Shown piece after piece: positions 1 to 5,813 of a DNA stretch of 5,831 bases. The number at the start of each line of letters is the position of its first letter. The first letter of the stretch is position 1. A program made the translations under genes and the position numbers. Below the pieces are notes generated by a model. That model worked only from the letters and a program-made list of their open reading frames with translations, was not told the DNA's origin and made no database searches. This stretch comes from Planctomycetota bacterium (GTDB taxonomy: Bacteria; Planctomycetota; Phycisphaerae; WQYP01; JAJZKY01): assembly GCA_021803885.1 (NCBI GenBank), contig JAJZKY010000335.1, positions 1 through 5,831 on the forward strand. Reading direction: 5' to 3'.

Positions 1-98
1 AGGTGACGGGGCGACATGATGCAGCTCCGGCCGCTGGTAGCATTTCAGGTGAGGCAACGATCCCAGCCGGTAACATTTTGAGTGACGCAATGCGAGGG
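1..98. other. Unidentified segment truncating the IS1380 transposase
   Basis: Reading the transposase on the minus strand, family-like sequence runs to the residues NERFV (codon for V at 99-101). It then changes abruptly to a tail, PSHCVTQNVTGWDRCLT, that does not look like an IS1380 C-terminus, and stops at 45-47. The foreign sequence therefore starts at about 98 and runs left out of the window. On the minus strand it opens with CCCTCGCATTGCGTCACTC. It could be the end of another insertion sequence or a deletion junction; I do not recognise it. No gene can be assigned to it from the 98 bases visible. Confidence 0.5.
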
Positions 99-1109
99 GA
101 CAAAGCGCTCGTTGTCCTTCGGTTCCCGCTCCTCGAGCCGTACCACTTCCGCCTTGATCAGCACGCGTCGCTTGCGTCCCTTCCAGCTCTTTGCTGCGTA
201 GCGCGTCTCGCCGAATACGTTCGCCGTCTTGCCGCGGCGCTTGGACAGCCGTCGCACCCTGCCCATCAGCCGTCGGGCGCGACGCTTCAAGACCTTGTTT
301 TCCGCCATTCCGATGATGTAGTCGAGCTGCGCCTCCTCCTCGAGGAAGTTCAGCAGCGCAGGCCCAGCGAACCCACCATCGAGGCGCACCAAGATGCGTG
401 CCTTGGGGAAGGCGGCTCGCAACCGCCCGATCACTCGCTTGAGGATCCCGATCGCTCCCTGCTTGGCCGGCGCGTTGCCCGCTCTGAGGACGTAGCAGAA
501 CAGGTACTGCTCGGGCTCTCGGTCGAAGGTGAGAAACCCCGCCATCGGCAGATAGCACCACGTATCGTAGTGGCCGTTGAAGAAGGTGAGCTGTTGCCCG
601 CCATGGGTCGGATCGTCCGTGGGGTCAAGGTCGATCGTGATGCGCTTGACCTTGCCCCTGCCCAACCGCTTGCGATGCCGCTCGATGACGCTCTGCGCCA
701 GCACCTCCCCCATGCGGTACAGGTCCGCGCGCCGCGGCGCATTCTCAAAGCGCGACAGCGTCGGCTGCGAAGCCAGTGCCGTGCCCCGCAGCGGATCGCG
801 TCCGAGCAGCAGCTTGTGAATCGGGTCTTCGACCAACCGCGCCGCATCGTTGCAGTCGGCGTAGCCGCAGGCTATCCCAAACAGCCGTTGCCGAACCAGA
901 TCCCGGATCGAGTGCTCAACCTTGCCCGCCTGCCGAGCGTCGATGATGCACTCGGCCAGCCGCTCGCTGAGCCCAAGCCGCTCGTCGCACGCCTTCAGCA
1001 GAATCGCCCCGCCATCGGAGCTGCCGTGCTGCTGGTCGAACTTCACCGCCACGGGGCGGCGCAGCAGGCCAGGGAACAGAACACTCTGTCTCGTGATATC
1101 CTCTGTCAC
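45..1109 (-). pseudogene. IS1380-family transposase, C-terminally truncated
   Basis: This is a DDE transposase that would cut and join the ends of its own IS. The N-terminal part has the family look (FDQQHGSSDGGAILL, then ERLAECIIDARQAGKVEHS). The first catalytic aspartate is in the TIDLDPTDDPTHGGQ block (about residues 158-172 from the start used here). The second is in LVRLDGGFAGP (D about residue 244). The third catalytic residue, a Glu in a C-terminal block near RxxIENRIKE in relatives, is absent because the protein changes to a 17-residue foreign tail after NERFV. About 100 C-terminal residues are lost compared with usual family length, so it should be inactive. I chose the GTG at 1107-1109 because GAGAGG lies about 7 nt upstream and relatives start near TEDIT. 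A GTG at 1160 would add 17 residues but has no ribosome-binding site that I can see. Confidence 0.9.
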
Positions 1110-1201
1110 GCAAAAGCCTCTCGAGTGGTGGAAAGCCTTGTAGCAAAGCCTTTTTACCACGACAGGGGCTTTTGTTTTTCAGAATTCGCGAATTTTCCAG
1201 G
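99..1201 (-). mobile_element. IS1380-family insertion sequence, one end missing
   Basis: The element is defined by a transposase of the IS1380 family and by the sequence upstream of it. The terminus next to the transposase start is intact: on the minus strand it begins CCTGGAAAATTCGCGAATTC at 1201, matching the family habit of starting with CC, and contains a perfect 12-bp palindrome AATTCGCGAATT at 1183-1194. The ATPase gene fragment starts directly outside this end, with CTAG at 1202-1205 as a possible 4-bp target duplication. The matching far end is not in the window, because the transposase is cut at about 99. The copy therefore cannot move on its own. The exact terminus is an inference, since the partner inverted repeat is unavailable for comparison. 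Confidence 0.8.
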
Positions 1202-1985
1202 CTAGATGGACTTCTGTTCCATCAGACACACATTCTTGGTCCTATCGGAAACACACCAAGGAAAGACAACAGTTATCACTCGATGCGACACGATTTACAG
1301 GCTAAGTTTGATAATGTCGAAATAGATTTCGTGACGAGCTCGTACCAAGAAATATTAGCCGCCAAAAGTAACGCAGGAAAACGCAAGACCATATTTTCGT
1401 TCCGCAGCTCTTATCGGTTTAACAATCACATAAAAATTGCCGAAGTTAGATCTACGCAGGATATTAAAGACAACAAAGATGGAGCCGGAGACGCATCGAG
1501 CATCGATTCAAAAATGGAAATCAATTATCGGAGACTCCACGCTAAGATTAACGCTTACATGAGAGATAACGACGTCAAGCCGAGTGAAGCGATATCCAAA
1601 GTAATCGGTGATCTGAATAAATCATTTGCAACGTGCCTGGATCTACAGATATCCAGCGCCGGAGACGTTGAAGGCAATAGAGGCACACTGTACTTCAGGA
1701 AAAAGGATCATCCCAGTGAGTTCGAGTTTAACGTCCTCTCTTCCGGCGAAAAGGAGGTTATTGACGTACTTCTCGACCTGTATCTCCGAAAAGATGACTA
1801 TGACGATACCGTATTTTTACTCGATGAGCCCGAACTACACATAAATACATCGATTCAAAGCAACCTGCTTACAGAAATCGATAATTTAGTCGGTAAGAAT
1901 TGCCAGATTTGGCTAACCACGCACAGCATCGGCTTCCTCCGTGCACTGCAGACGCATATGAAGGACAAATGCCAAATCATTCAGT
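1202..1985 (+). pseudogene. OLD-like AAA ATPase gene, 5' half (ABC-type ATPase domain, N-terminus missing)
   Basis: This is the first half of an OLD-family-like protein, a group that joins an SMC/ABC-type ATPase to a TOPRIM nuclease domain and is often involved in phage defence. Seen in the frame: an ABC-signature-like LSSGEKE (1736-1756), a Walker B strand VFLLDEPELHI (1811 onward, acidic pair at 1823-1828), and a switch histidine in LTTHSIGFL (His codon 1922-1924). The Walker A loop that should lie near the N-terminus is not present. The frame opens directly out of the IS1380 terminus and the first in-frame ATG is only at 1283. The reading frame is therefore cut at its 5' end and interrupted at its 3' end by the IS200 element. 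The end at about 1985 is set by the likely IS200 border and could be up to 1990. A TTG at 1172 inside the IS end is in frame but would not restore Walker A. The sequence is more AT-rich than its neighbours. The family call is firm at domain level; the target is unknown. Confidence 0.82.
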
Positions 1986-1993
1986 GTGAACGA

Positions 1994-2059
1994 CCACCGG
2001 CTATAAGCCGGTGGCTTCGGAGTACGGCTCAAGCCGGGTATAGTCGGCCTGGGGCCGAC
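1994..2059. repeat. Hairpins at the IS200 right end
   Basis: This region contains a perfect 9-bp stem with a 3-nt loop, CCACCGGCT-ATA-AGCCGGTGG, at 1994-2014, close to the outer border. A small CGGCT-CA-AGCCG stem lies at 2025-2036, and a perfect 7-bp stem GTCGGCC-TGG-GGCCGAC at 2043-2059 just after the tnpA stop. In this family, subterminal hairpins are the binding sites of TnpA, and the outermost is the usual recognition hairpin. The inner stem could instead end tnpA transcription, although no T-run follows it. Confidence 0.75.
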
Positions 2060-2068
2060 CAACCAGAG

Positions 2069-2497
2069 TCACACAATTTTGAAGTTGTCATCCGGCTCCT
2101 CAGGCTTTTGGTCCTCGATGTATTTCTGCCATACCTCGTCGGTAACGTTACCGCTCGAGGCAACCCAGTAGCCTCGGCCCCACAAGTGTTGCCCCCAATA
2201 CCTCTTCTTCAGCGCACCAAATTCGCTCAGCAGCCTGTGCGAGCTCTTTCCTTTCAGAAACTGTACGGCTCGGGACACCGACACATTCGGCGGTATCGAC
2301 ACGAGCATATGCACGTGGTCCCGATTGATCGCCCCGGCGTAGATCGTCATTTCCAAACTCCGTGTGATCTCCCGCAAGAGCTCTCTGGCCCGCAGCCCGA
2401 CATCCCCTACCAAGACTGGGTACCGGTACTTCGTAATCCACACCAGGTGGTACTTGCAGTCCCAAACCGCATGGCTGCTGCTCTTGTAGTCCTTCAT
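2069..2497 (-). CDS. tnpA: IS200/IS605-family Y1 transposase TnpA
   Basis: This is a single-strand-DNA transposase of the HUH class that acts as a dimer on hairpins at the element ends, cutting and rejoining through a tyrosine. The 142-residue length is typical for the family. The opening DYKSSSHAVWDCKYHLVWITKYR is the usual TnpA start. The HUH motif is in RDHVHMLVSIPP (His61 and His63), and the nucleophile is Tyr126 in EVWQKYIEDQ, with Gln130 one helix turn on. No frameshift or missing catalytic residue is visible. The ATG at 2495-2497 is in the expected position; the sequence just before it (ATCAGAACG) has no strong ribosome-binding site, in keeping with the low TnpA expression known for IS200. 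It lies antisense inside the OLD-like gene. Confidence 0.96.
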   Translation of the reverse strand: MKDYKSSSHAVWDCKYHLVWITKYRYPVLVGDVGLRARELLREITRSLEMTIYAGAINRDHVHMLVSIPPNVSVSRAVQFLKGKSSHRLLSEFGALKKRYWGQHLWGRGYWVASSGNVTDEVWQKYIEDQKPEEPDDNFKIV

Positions 2498-2521
2498 CGT
2501 TCTGATGATATATCCAGCCGA

Positions 2522-2567
2522 CCCTCCCGTCGCCTAAAGGCGAGGGATTTACGGATCCCCTACGGGG
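2522..2567. repeat. Hairpins at the IS200 left end
   Basis: A stem TCGCC-TAAA-GGCGA at 2530-2543, extendable through CCCTC/GAGGG with a bulge, and a stem CCCC-TAC-GGGG at 2557-2567 lie between the tnpA start and the outer border. They match the expected subterminal hairpins of an IS200-type left end. Such structures bind TnpA and can also block read-through from outside or hold the tnpA leader in a folded form. Confidence 0.65.
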
Positions 2568-2571
2568 GACT

Positions 2572-3272
2572 TTAAAAATGACTATGAGCTCGCGTCGAAG
2601 ACCTACACATTGACGCCGATGAAGGCATCAGCATCCGCGTGGCGCGAATTGTTCTCTATAGCCCTCGACGATCTAGCAGCCCTTGTCAGTCCGAGACAAA
2701 TTATCTATTGCGAGGGGAGAGATTTGCCAGGCTCGGGCGGACGAGAGCGCGGAATGGACGCCCGTGCACTGAATACGATTTTTGCTCAAAGCCACCCTGA
2801 GTCCCAGTTTGTTTCCAGTGGCGGGAACACTGAGCTTGATCAACGCAGCACTATTGCCATTGCGATCCTGAGCAAAGTGTTTCCTACCGTTGAAATCCTT
2901 GTTCTTAAGGACCGCGATATGGCTTCTGGGAAGCGCGCTGATGAGCATGACAGAGTTATTTATCTTGAAAATAATCCAAAAAATCACAGGGTTCTGAAAC
3001 GTTTTGAGCTCGAAAACTACCTGTACGACAAAGAAGTTCTGAACGCCTATTGCGCGGACAAGAATCTTCCCTTTCAGGAATCCGCTTACGATTCAGTTGT
3101 CACCGACATTTACAATCAAGATTTAAAGGAGGAGACGGGCCGCATAAAAAAAATCTGCGGCATCCGGGTAAGTATCAGCAGTGATGACTTTAAGATTGCC
3201 CTCGCTTCATATCTGACCGACAATATGTCGGCATTTATTGAACTCCAGGCGTGCATTTTTTCGCTAGCTTAG
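2572..3272 (+). pseudogene. OLD-like protein gene, 3' half (TOPRIM domain)
   Basis: This is the second half of the interrupted OLD-like gene. Right after the IS200 border the frame reads FKNDYELASKTYTLTP, then WRELFSIALDDLAALVSPRQ, a linker typical of OLD-like proteins just before the TOPRIM domain. TOPRIM motifs are visible: IIYCEG with the metal-binding Glu (codon near 2712), a glycine turn SSGGNTEL, and the DxD pair in VLVLKDRDM-like sequence EILVLKDRDM (about 2892-2921). FELENYLYDKEVL follows, as in OLD and DUF4435-type proteins. The C-terminus looks natural (ends FIELQACIFSLA). A TTG at 2610 could start a 220-residue fragment, but there is no evident ribosome-binding site and the fragment alone lacks the ATPase. 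I treat it as part of the same broken gene. Confidence 0.82.
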
Positions 3273-3297
3273 GCGCACCAAGAGCAAAGAGGAATTC

Positions 3298-3429
3298 ATG
3301 CACCATGGTTTATACGGCTGGAATATCTGCTCCGGCATGGCGGCAGCAACTTTGTCAACAGGCTTAGCTCCGTTTGGTTCGCGACGTAGTTTTAGCCTCA
3401 CCGCATCTGAATATCAACAAAATCAATAG
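3298..3429 (+). CDS. Possible 43-residue hypothetical protein
   Basis: An ATG at 3298 is preceded by AAAGAGGAATTC, which gives a good GAGG ribosome-binding site at 5-nt spacing. The frame runs 43 codons to TAG at 3427-3429 and starts MHHGLYGWNICSG. It begins 26 nt after the OLD-like gene stop, so it could be read from the same transcript. It is not recognised, has no domain, and its end overlaps the 69-bp repeat in a different frame from the one conserved between the repeat copies. The only real support is the start signal, which may be chance. Confidence 0.2.
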   Translation: MHHGLYGWNICSGMAAATLSTGLAPFGSRRSFSLTASEYQQNQ

Positions 3430-3466
3430 CGTGCGAACCACAAATCCCGCCCCCGCTACCACTTTC
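3398..3466 (+). repeat. 69-bp imperfect direct repeat, copy A
   Basis: This copy aligns without gaps to 5382-5450 in the same orientation. I count 57 of 69 identical positions, with the last 18 bases (GCCCCCGCTACCACTTTC with its context) identical. It lies downstream of fic, and the other copy lies upstream, so the pair brackets the gene. On the plus strand one frame gives SPHLNINKINSVRTTNPAPATTF.. against SPQLNVNEIKGVQNTNHAPATTF.. (23 codons), a protein-like resemblance. The nature of the repeat is unknown. Confidence 0.75.
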
Positions 3467-3700
3467 AATACAACCTGCCACACTTGCGGCAGCATCCAAT
3501 AGAGCGCTAAAGGACCACCGTCCTTCGCGGTAGCGACGAGCAGGCGCTTCCCGGTACCGCGCAATACGCCTCAGGCTTTTCGAGTACCGCGTGCTCGCGG
3601 CAGCGACGGTCCCGATCGGCGCCGTAGCTCTGCGCAGGCCGACCCATGGGGGGAGGACGAGCCGCGAGCCAGGCTGCCTGCCGCGCGTCCTGCCAGGGAT

Positions 3701-5188
3701 CTATCCGCTGTGCTGCCCCGCTGGCGCATTGGCCGTGGCCAACTCCTCAATGAGATCGAACACTCCGGAAGGCACTCTCTGCTCAAATTGCGCGCGGCGC
3801 CGCTTGGAGATCCGCCCGTCGTTGTCGAGACAGCAGATCACGAGCGTTGCAAGATCATTGCCTCGTACGTCAAATTTCGCGCCGACTGCAGCCATGATTT
3901 TGTCGTACCGCGCCAGAAACTCCGTTTCTTTACGGAGATCGACTTCGAGAGCCTGTTCGGACATTTCATACCCGAACTCGACGCACTGCGTCGCATCCCA
4001 GTAGCGGTACAGGGAGCTGCTCCCGTTGAATTTTAAATCGTAGATCCCCTCGTCAATCCATCGGACAGACCAGAATTCACGAACCGGCCTGGAATATTGC
4101 TGTAGAACCGCGAGATACCGTTGCTCGTTGCGCTTCATGGCAATCGAAACGGGTAGAAGCAATCCCTTCTCCAGCTTCCCGGATTGGCACAGGGAATGAT
4201 GGAAGAGGAAGCGGGACAGTCGGCCGTTGCCGTCCATGAAAGGATGGATAAAGACAAATGCGAACGACACAACCGCGGCAGCGACAATCGGATCCAGCCG
4301 GCCGGCCATACTGTTCGCCAGAATGATCATCTCCTGCATCAGCTCCGGGACCATGTCGGGCGGAGGCGGCACGTAGGTAACGCCTGCCGCACCGCGGGCT
4401 GGACCACGGAGCCAATTCTGCTCGGTCCGGAAGGCAGCCGCCATGTCATATGGATTGGTCAGCACCGAATTCTGCAATTCGACCAGGTAATTCTCGGATA
4501 GAGCTCTACCGTCATGCGCCTGATGCAACAGTGCAACGAATTTTCGGGCTTTATCCTCACTCGGCGTCTCACGCTCGATGGCGAAGCTGTCCTCCGTTTC
4601 GTGCAGGTACGCCCACGCAAGTGCCCGGTCCAACATGCTCTTGCCCAGCGCGTCGGCAAAAGCCTTGGTGCGGCCGAGAATGTCGGATCGCATTGCCGCC
4701 TCTATGCGGTCAGTGCGGCGGATAGTGGGACAGTACGAAACGGTACCGAGCCCATTGAACGCCACGCGCCAGCGCGCATCGCGTCGTGGCGGGCCCGTCA
4801 CATACCGGCGCGGGTCGAACAGTTCAGCCGTCGGCCCGGCGATTTCCGGCAGCTCGGTAAGTTGCTTCCCGGTGAACTGCTCCCATAGATGGCAGGCCAC
4901 GCGAATGTAAGTGCCGCTGGGCAGCCGGCGAGCTTCAGACAGCAAAGCGGAGGGTTCGACTTTCGGGAGGGCTTCAGCCAGGATCTGGAGGTCGACACCC
5001 TCGTGCTTGAGCGCGAACAGAATATGTTCAATAGGGTCGTCTGATTCTGGTGCCACGTTTCGAGGAATGGCCAGGAAGCCGTCCGTGGGCTCAACCCGGG
5101 TCACGGGCTTCACCATGGCGGGTCGCTCGGGCGCAAATACATTCAACCCGAGCGATTCACGCAGGAACTGATAACCGACGGTGCCCAT
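3701..5188 (-). CDS. Fic-domain protein adenylyltransferase
   Basis: Fic enzymes usually transfer AMP from ATP to a hydroxyl side chain of a target protein (AMPylation); many are toxins or regulators in the cytoplasm. The catalytic motif is complete: IHPFMDGNGRLSR with His315, Asp319, Asn321, Arg323 and Arg326. The flap before it is seen at GVTYVPPPPDMVPELM (about 269-284). An inhibitory-helix-like motif lies N-terminal to the core at S201-F-A-I-E205-R206. It has the S-x-x-x-E of class II Fic proteins but Arg where Gly or Asn is usual. Residues 1-130 form an extra N-terminal domain and about 375-495 a C-terminal extension; I assign no function to either. No signal peptide or membrane segment is visible. 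The ATG at 5186-5188 follows an A-rich stretch (GCAAGAAAAA) and a good -10 box, which supports this start. No antitoxin gene adjoins it. The AMPylation target is unknown. Confidence 0.95.
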   Translation of the reverse strand: MGTVGYQFLRESLGLNVFAPERPAMVKPVTRVEPTDGFLAIPRNVAPESDDPIEHILFALKHEGVDLQILAEALPKVEPSALLSEARRLPSGTYIRVACHLWEQFTGKQLTELPEIAGPTAELFDPRRYVTGPPRRDARWRVAFNGLGTVSYCPTIRRTDRIEAAMRSDILGRTKAFADALGKSMLDRALAWAYLHETEDSFAIERETPSEDKARKFVALLHQAHDGRALSENYLVELQNSVLTNPYDMAAAFRTEQNWLRGPARGAAGVTYVPPPPDMVPELMQEMIILANSMAGRLDPIVAAAVVSFAFVFIHPFMDGNGRLSRFLFHHSLCQSGKLEKGLLLPVSIAMKRNEQRYLAVLQQYSRPVREFWSVRWIDEGIYDLKFNGSSSLYRYWDATQCVEFGYEMSEQALEVDLRKETEFLARYDKIMAAVGAKFDVRGNDLATLVICCLDNDGRISKRRRAQFEQRVPSGVFDLIEELATANAPAGQHSG

Positions 5189-5217
5189 TTTTTCTTGCTA
5201 GAGCGAAGATTTTATTA

Positions 5218-5246
5218 ATTATAGGACATTCTGGTCCTTTTTTCTT
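5218..5246 (-). promoter_or_regulatory. Probable fic promoter
   Basis: On the minus strand a perfect -10 hexamer TATAAT occupies 5223-5218, about 29 nt before the fic ATG, leaving a leader of roughly 20-25 nt. At 17-nt spacing the -35 position (5246-5241) reads AAGAAA, which is poor; TTAAGA at a longer spacing is little better. A good -10 with a weak -35 suggests help from an activator or a start tuned to be weak. The surrounding DNA is markedly AT-rich compared with fic. Confidence 0.6.
5223..5238. promoter_or_regulatory. Palindromic operator-like site in the fic promoter
   Basis: AGGAC-ATTCTG-GTCCT is a 16-bp inverted repeat with perfect 5-bp arms lying in the -10/-35 spacer and touching the -10 box. 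A dimeric regulator bound here would block RNA polymerase. GGAC-N-GTCC sites of this general shape are seen for some Rrf2-type regulators, but that link is only a suggestion, and no regulator gene is in the window. On the plus strand a run TTTTTTC follows, so a short terminator hairpin is an alternative; no plus-strand gene ends here. Confidence 0.5.
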
Positions 5247-5381
5247 AAATAAGAGATCGCTCGAACGGGGCTCCCAGCGTGGCCGCCAAGGCGGACTGCC
5301 CTTCGAAGCGAGCGCCATCGCGCCAGCCAGTACGCTGGCATGCCATCGTAGTTGCAGGCGATTCGAAGCTCAGTCGTCCCG

Positions 5382-5450
5382 TCACCGCAGCTGAACGTCA
5401 ATGAAATCAAGGGTGTGCAAAATACAAATCACGCCCCCGCTACCACTTTC
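5382..5450 (+). repeat. 69-bp imperfect direct repeat, copy B
   Basis: This is the partner of 3398-3466, same orientation, 57/69 identical by hand count without gaps. Similarity falls to background immediately to the right (CAAAAAACAAG against AATACAACCTG) and fades to the left. In the plus-strand frame shared by both copies, this one runs open from a TAG at 5349-5351. The minus-strand frame that is open in copy A is stopped here by TGA, so that frame is not the conserved one. Confidence 0.75.
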
Positions 5451-5587
5451 CAAAAAACAAGATCGAATTCAGCTGGTTGCGAGCGACCCGCCACCAACTC
5501 TCCGGTTCTCCGACAGCACTGCTCGGCTCCTTTGGCTGAGCCGTCGGCCCGTGGCCAGTGTCCCACACGCACGGCAGCCCAGCGCGC

Positions 5588-5617
5588 GCTGCGGAGTGAT
5601 CTAGATCATGCCGCAGC
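5588..5617. repeat. 30-bp interrupted palindrome with FNR-like core
   Basis: Outer arms GCTGCGG (5588-5594) and CCGCAGC (5611-5617) and a perfect 12-bp core TGATCTAGATCA (5597-5608) are separated by two mismatched dinucleotides (AG and TG). The core with its flanks, GTGAT-CTAG-ATCAT, matches 8 of the 10 defined positions of the FNR/ANR box TTGAT-N4-ATCAA. It directly abuts another perfect palindrome, CAGCGCGCGCTG at 5580-5591. It may be a regulator site, a recombination site, or part of a repeated element; no promoter could be tied to it. Confidence 0.55.
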
Positions 5618-5628
5618 AGCTCAGCTGG
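5611..5628 (+). repeat. 18-bp inverted repeat, left arm
   Basis: CCGCAGCAGCTCAGCTGG is the exact reverse complement of 5814-5831. Inside this arm the match ends abruptly (TTGAAC against the complement of the bases before 5814), so the inner boundary is sharp. The segment between the arms (5629-5813, 185 bp) has no gene. The arm includes the right arm of the 5588-5617 palindrome. Confidence 0.7.
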
Positions 5629-5813
5629 TTGAACACACCTCACCGGAAGGACACAGGTCCGTTTGGGCAGTGTCTCTGAACTCCGAAACGCCACGCAGTA
5701 CACTGGCCGGCGCGCCTCCCGTCAGTGTTCGAGAAATTCTGGTGCCGCGACCGTCAACTCACGACCCCTATGCACAGGACGCAACTATGCAAAGCTTTTC
5801 ATAGCGACCCATT

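Larger units (their letters stand above)
1986..2571 (-). mobile_element. IS200-type insertion sequence (IS200/IS605 family, tnpA only)
   Basis: A single Y1 transposase gene is flanked on both sides by short non-coding ends with hairpins. There is no tnpB, which makes it IS200-like. Members move as single strands, insert 3' of a short target motif without duplicating it, and excise precisely. On the minus strand the upstream end follows TTTAA (2576-2572), and the downstream end reads TTCAC (1990-1986). Taking these as target and right cleavage motif gives 586 bp and rejoins the ATPase gene in frame. Borders at 1991 and 2573 (583 bp) would also rejoin it in frame, so the edges are good to a few bases. 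Both ends appear complete, with about 74 nt before tnpA and about 83 nt after it, so the copy may be active. Confidence 0.88.
3273..3700. other. Mostly non-coding gap between OLD-like and fic genes
   Basis: The two genes converge here. The gap holds a possible 43-codon ORF, one copy of the 69-bp repeat, and a perfect stem AAGGAC-CACC-GTCCTT at 3510-3525 that could fold in either transcript but has no T-run. The GC-rich part 3566-3700, just after the fic stop, shows no clear hairpin terminator and no gene I can support. The minus-strand frame at 3364-3564 is discussed among the rejected items. Confidence 0.6.

Noticed and set aside
3..1205. Long plus-strand open frame (400 codons)
   Set aside because: It is antisense to the IS1380 transposase along its whole length, has no recognisable domain and reflects GC-rich codon use of the real gene.
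1986..2571. TnpB or guide-RNA (omega RNA) partner for the IS200 transposase
   Set aside because: There is no room for a tnpB gene and no RuvC-like sequence; the right-end hairpins are explained by TnpA binding.
1172..2575. Single 467-codon plus-strand frame
   Set aside because: Only the part from 1202 to about 1985 is ATPase. The start lies in the IS1380 end and the last third is antisense to IS200 tnpA, so it is a chimera and not one gene.
3364..3564. Minus-strand 66-residue frame with a hydrophobic stretch (possible membrane peptide)
   Set aside because: It starts at a TTG with no good ribosome-binding site, and the same frame is stopped by TGA in the second copy of the repeat, so there is no sign of conservation.
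5219..5410. Minus-strand 63-residue frame upstream of fic
   Set aside because: It has a TTG start without a ribosome-binding site, overlaps the fic promoter and has no family resemblance.
5352..5804. Plus-strand 150-residue frame
   Set aside because: It has a weak start and a biased composition expected of non-coding GC-rich DNA. Only the 69-bp repeat part shows any protein-like conservation.
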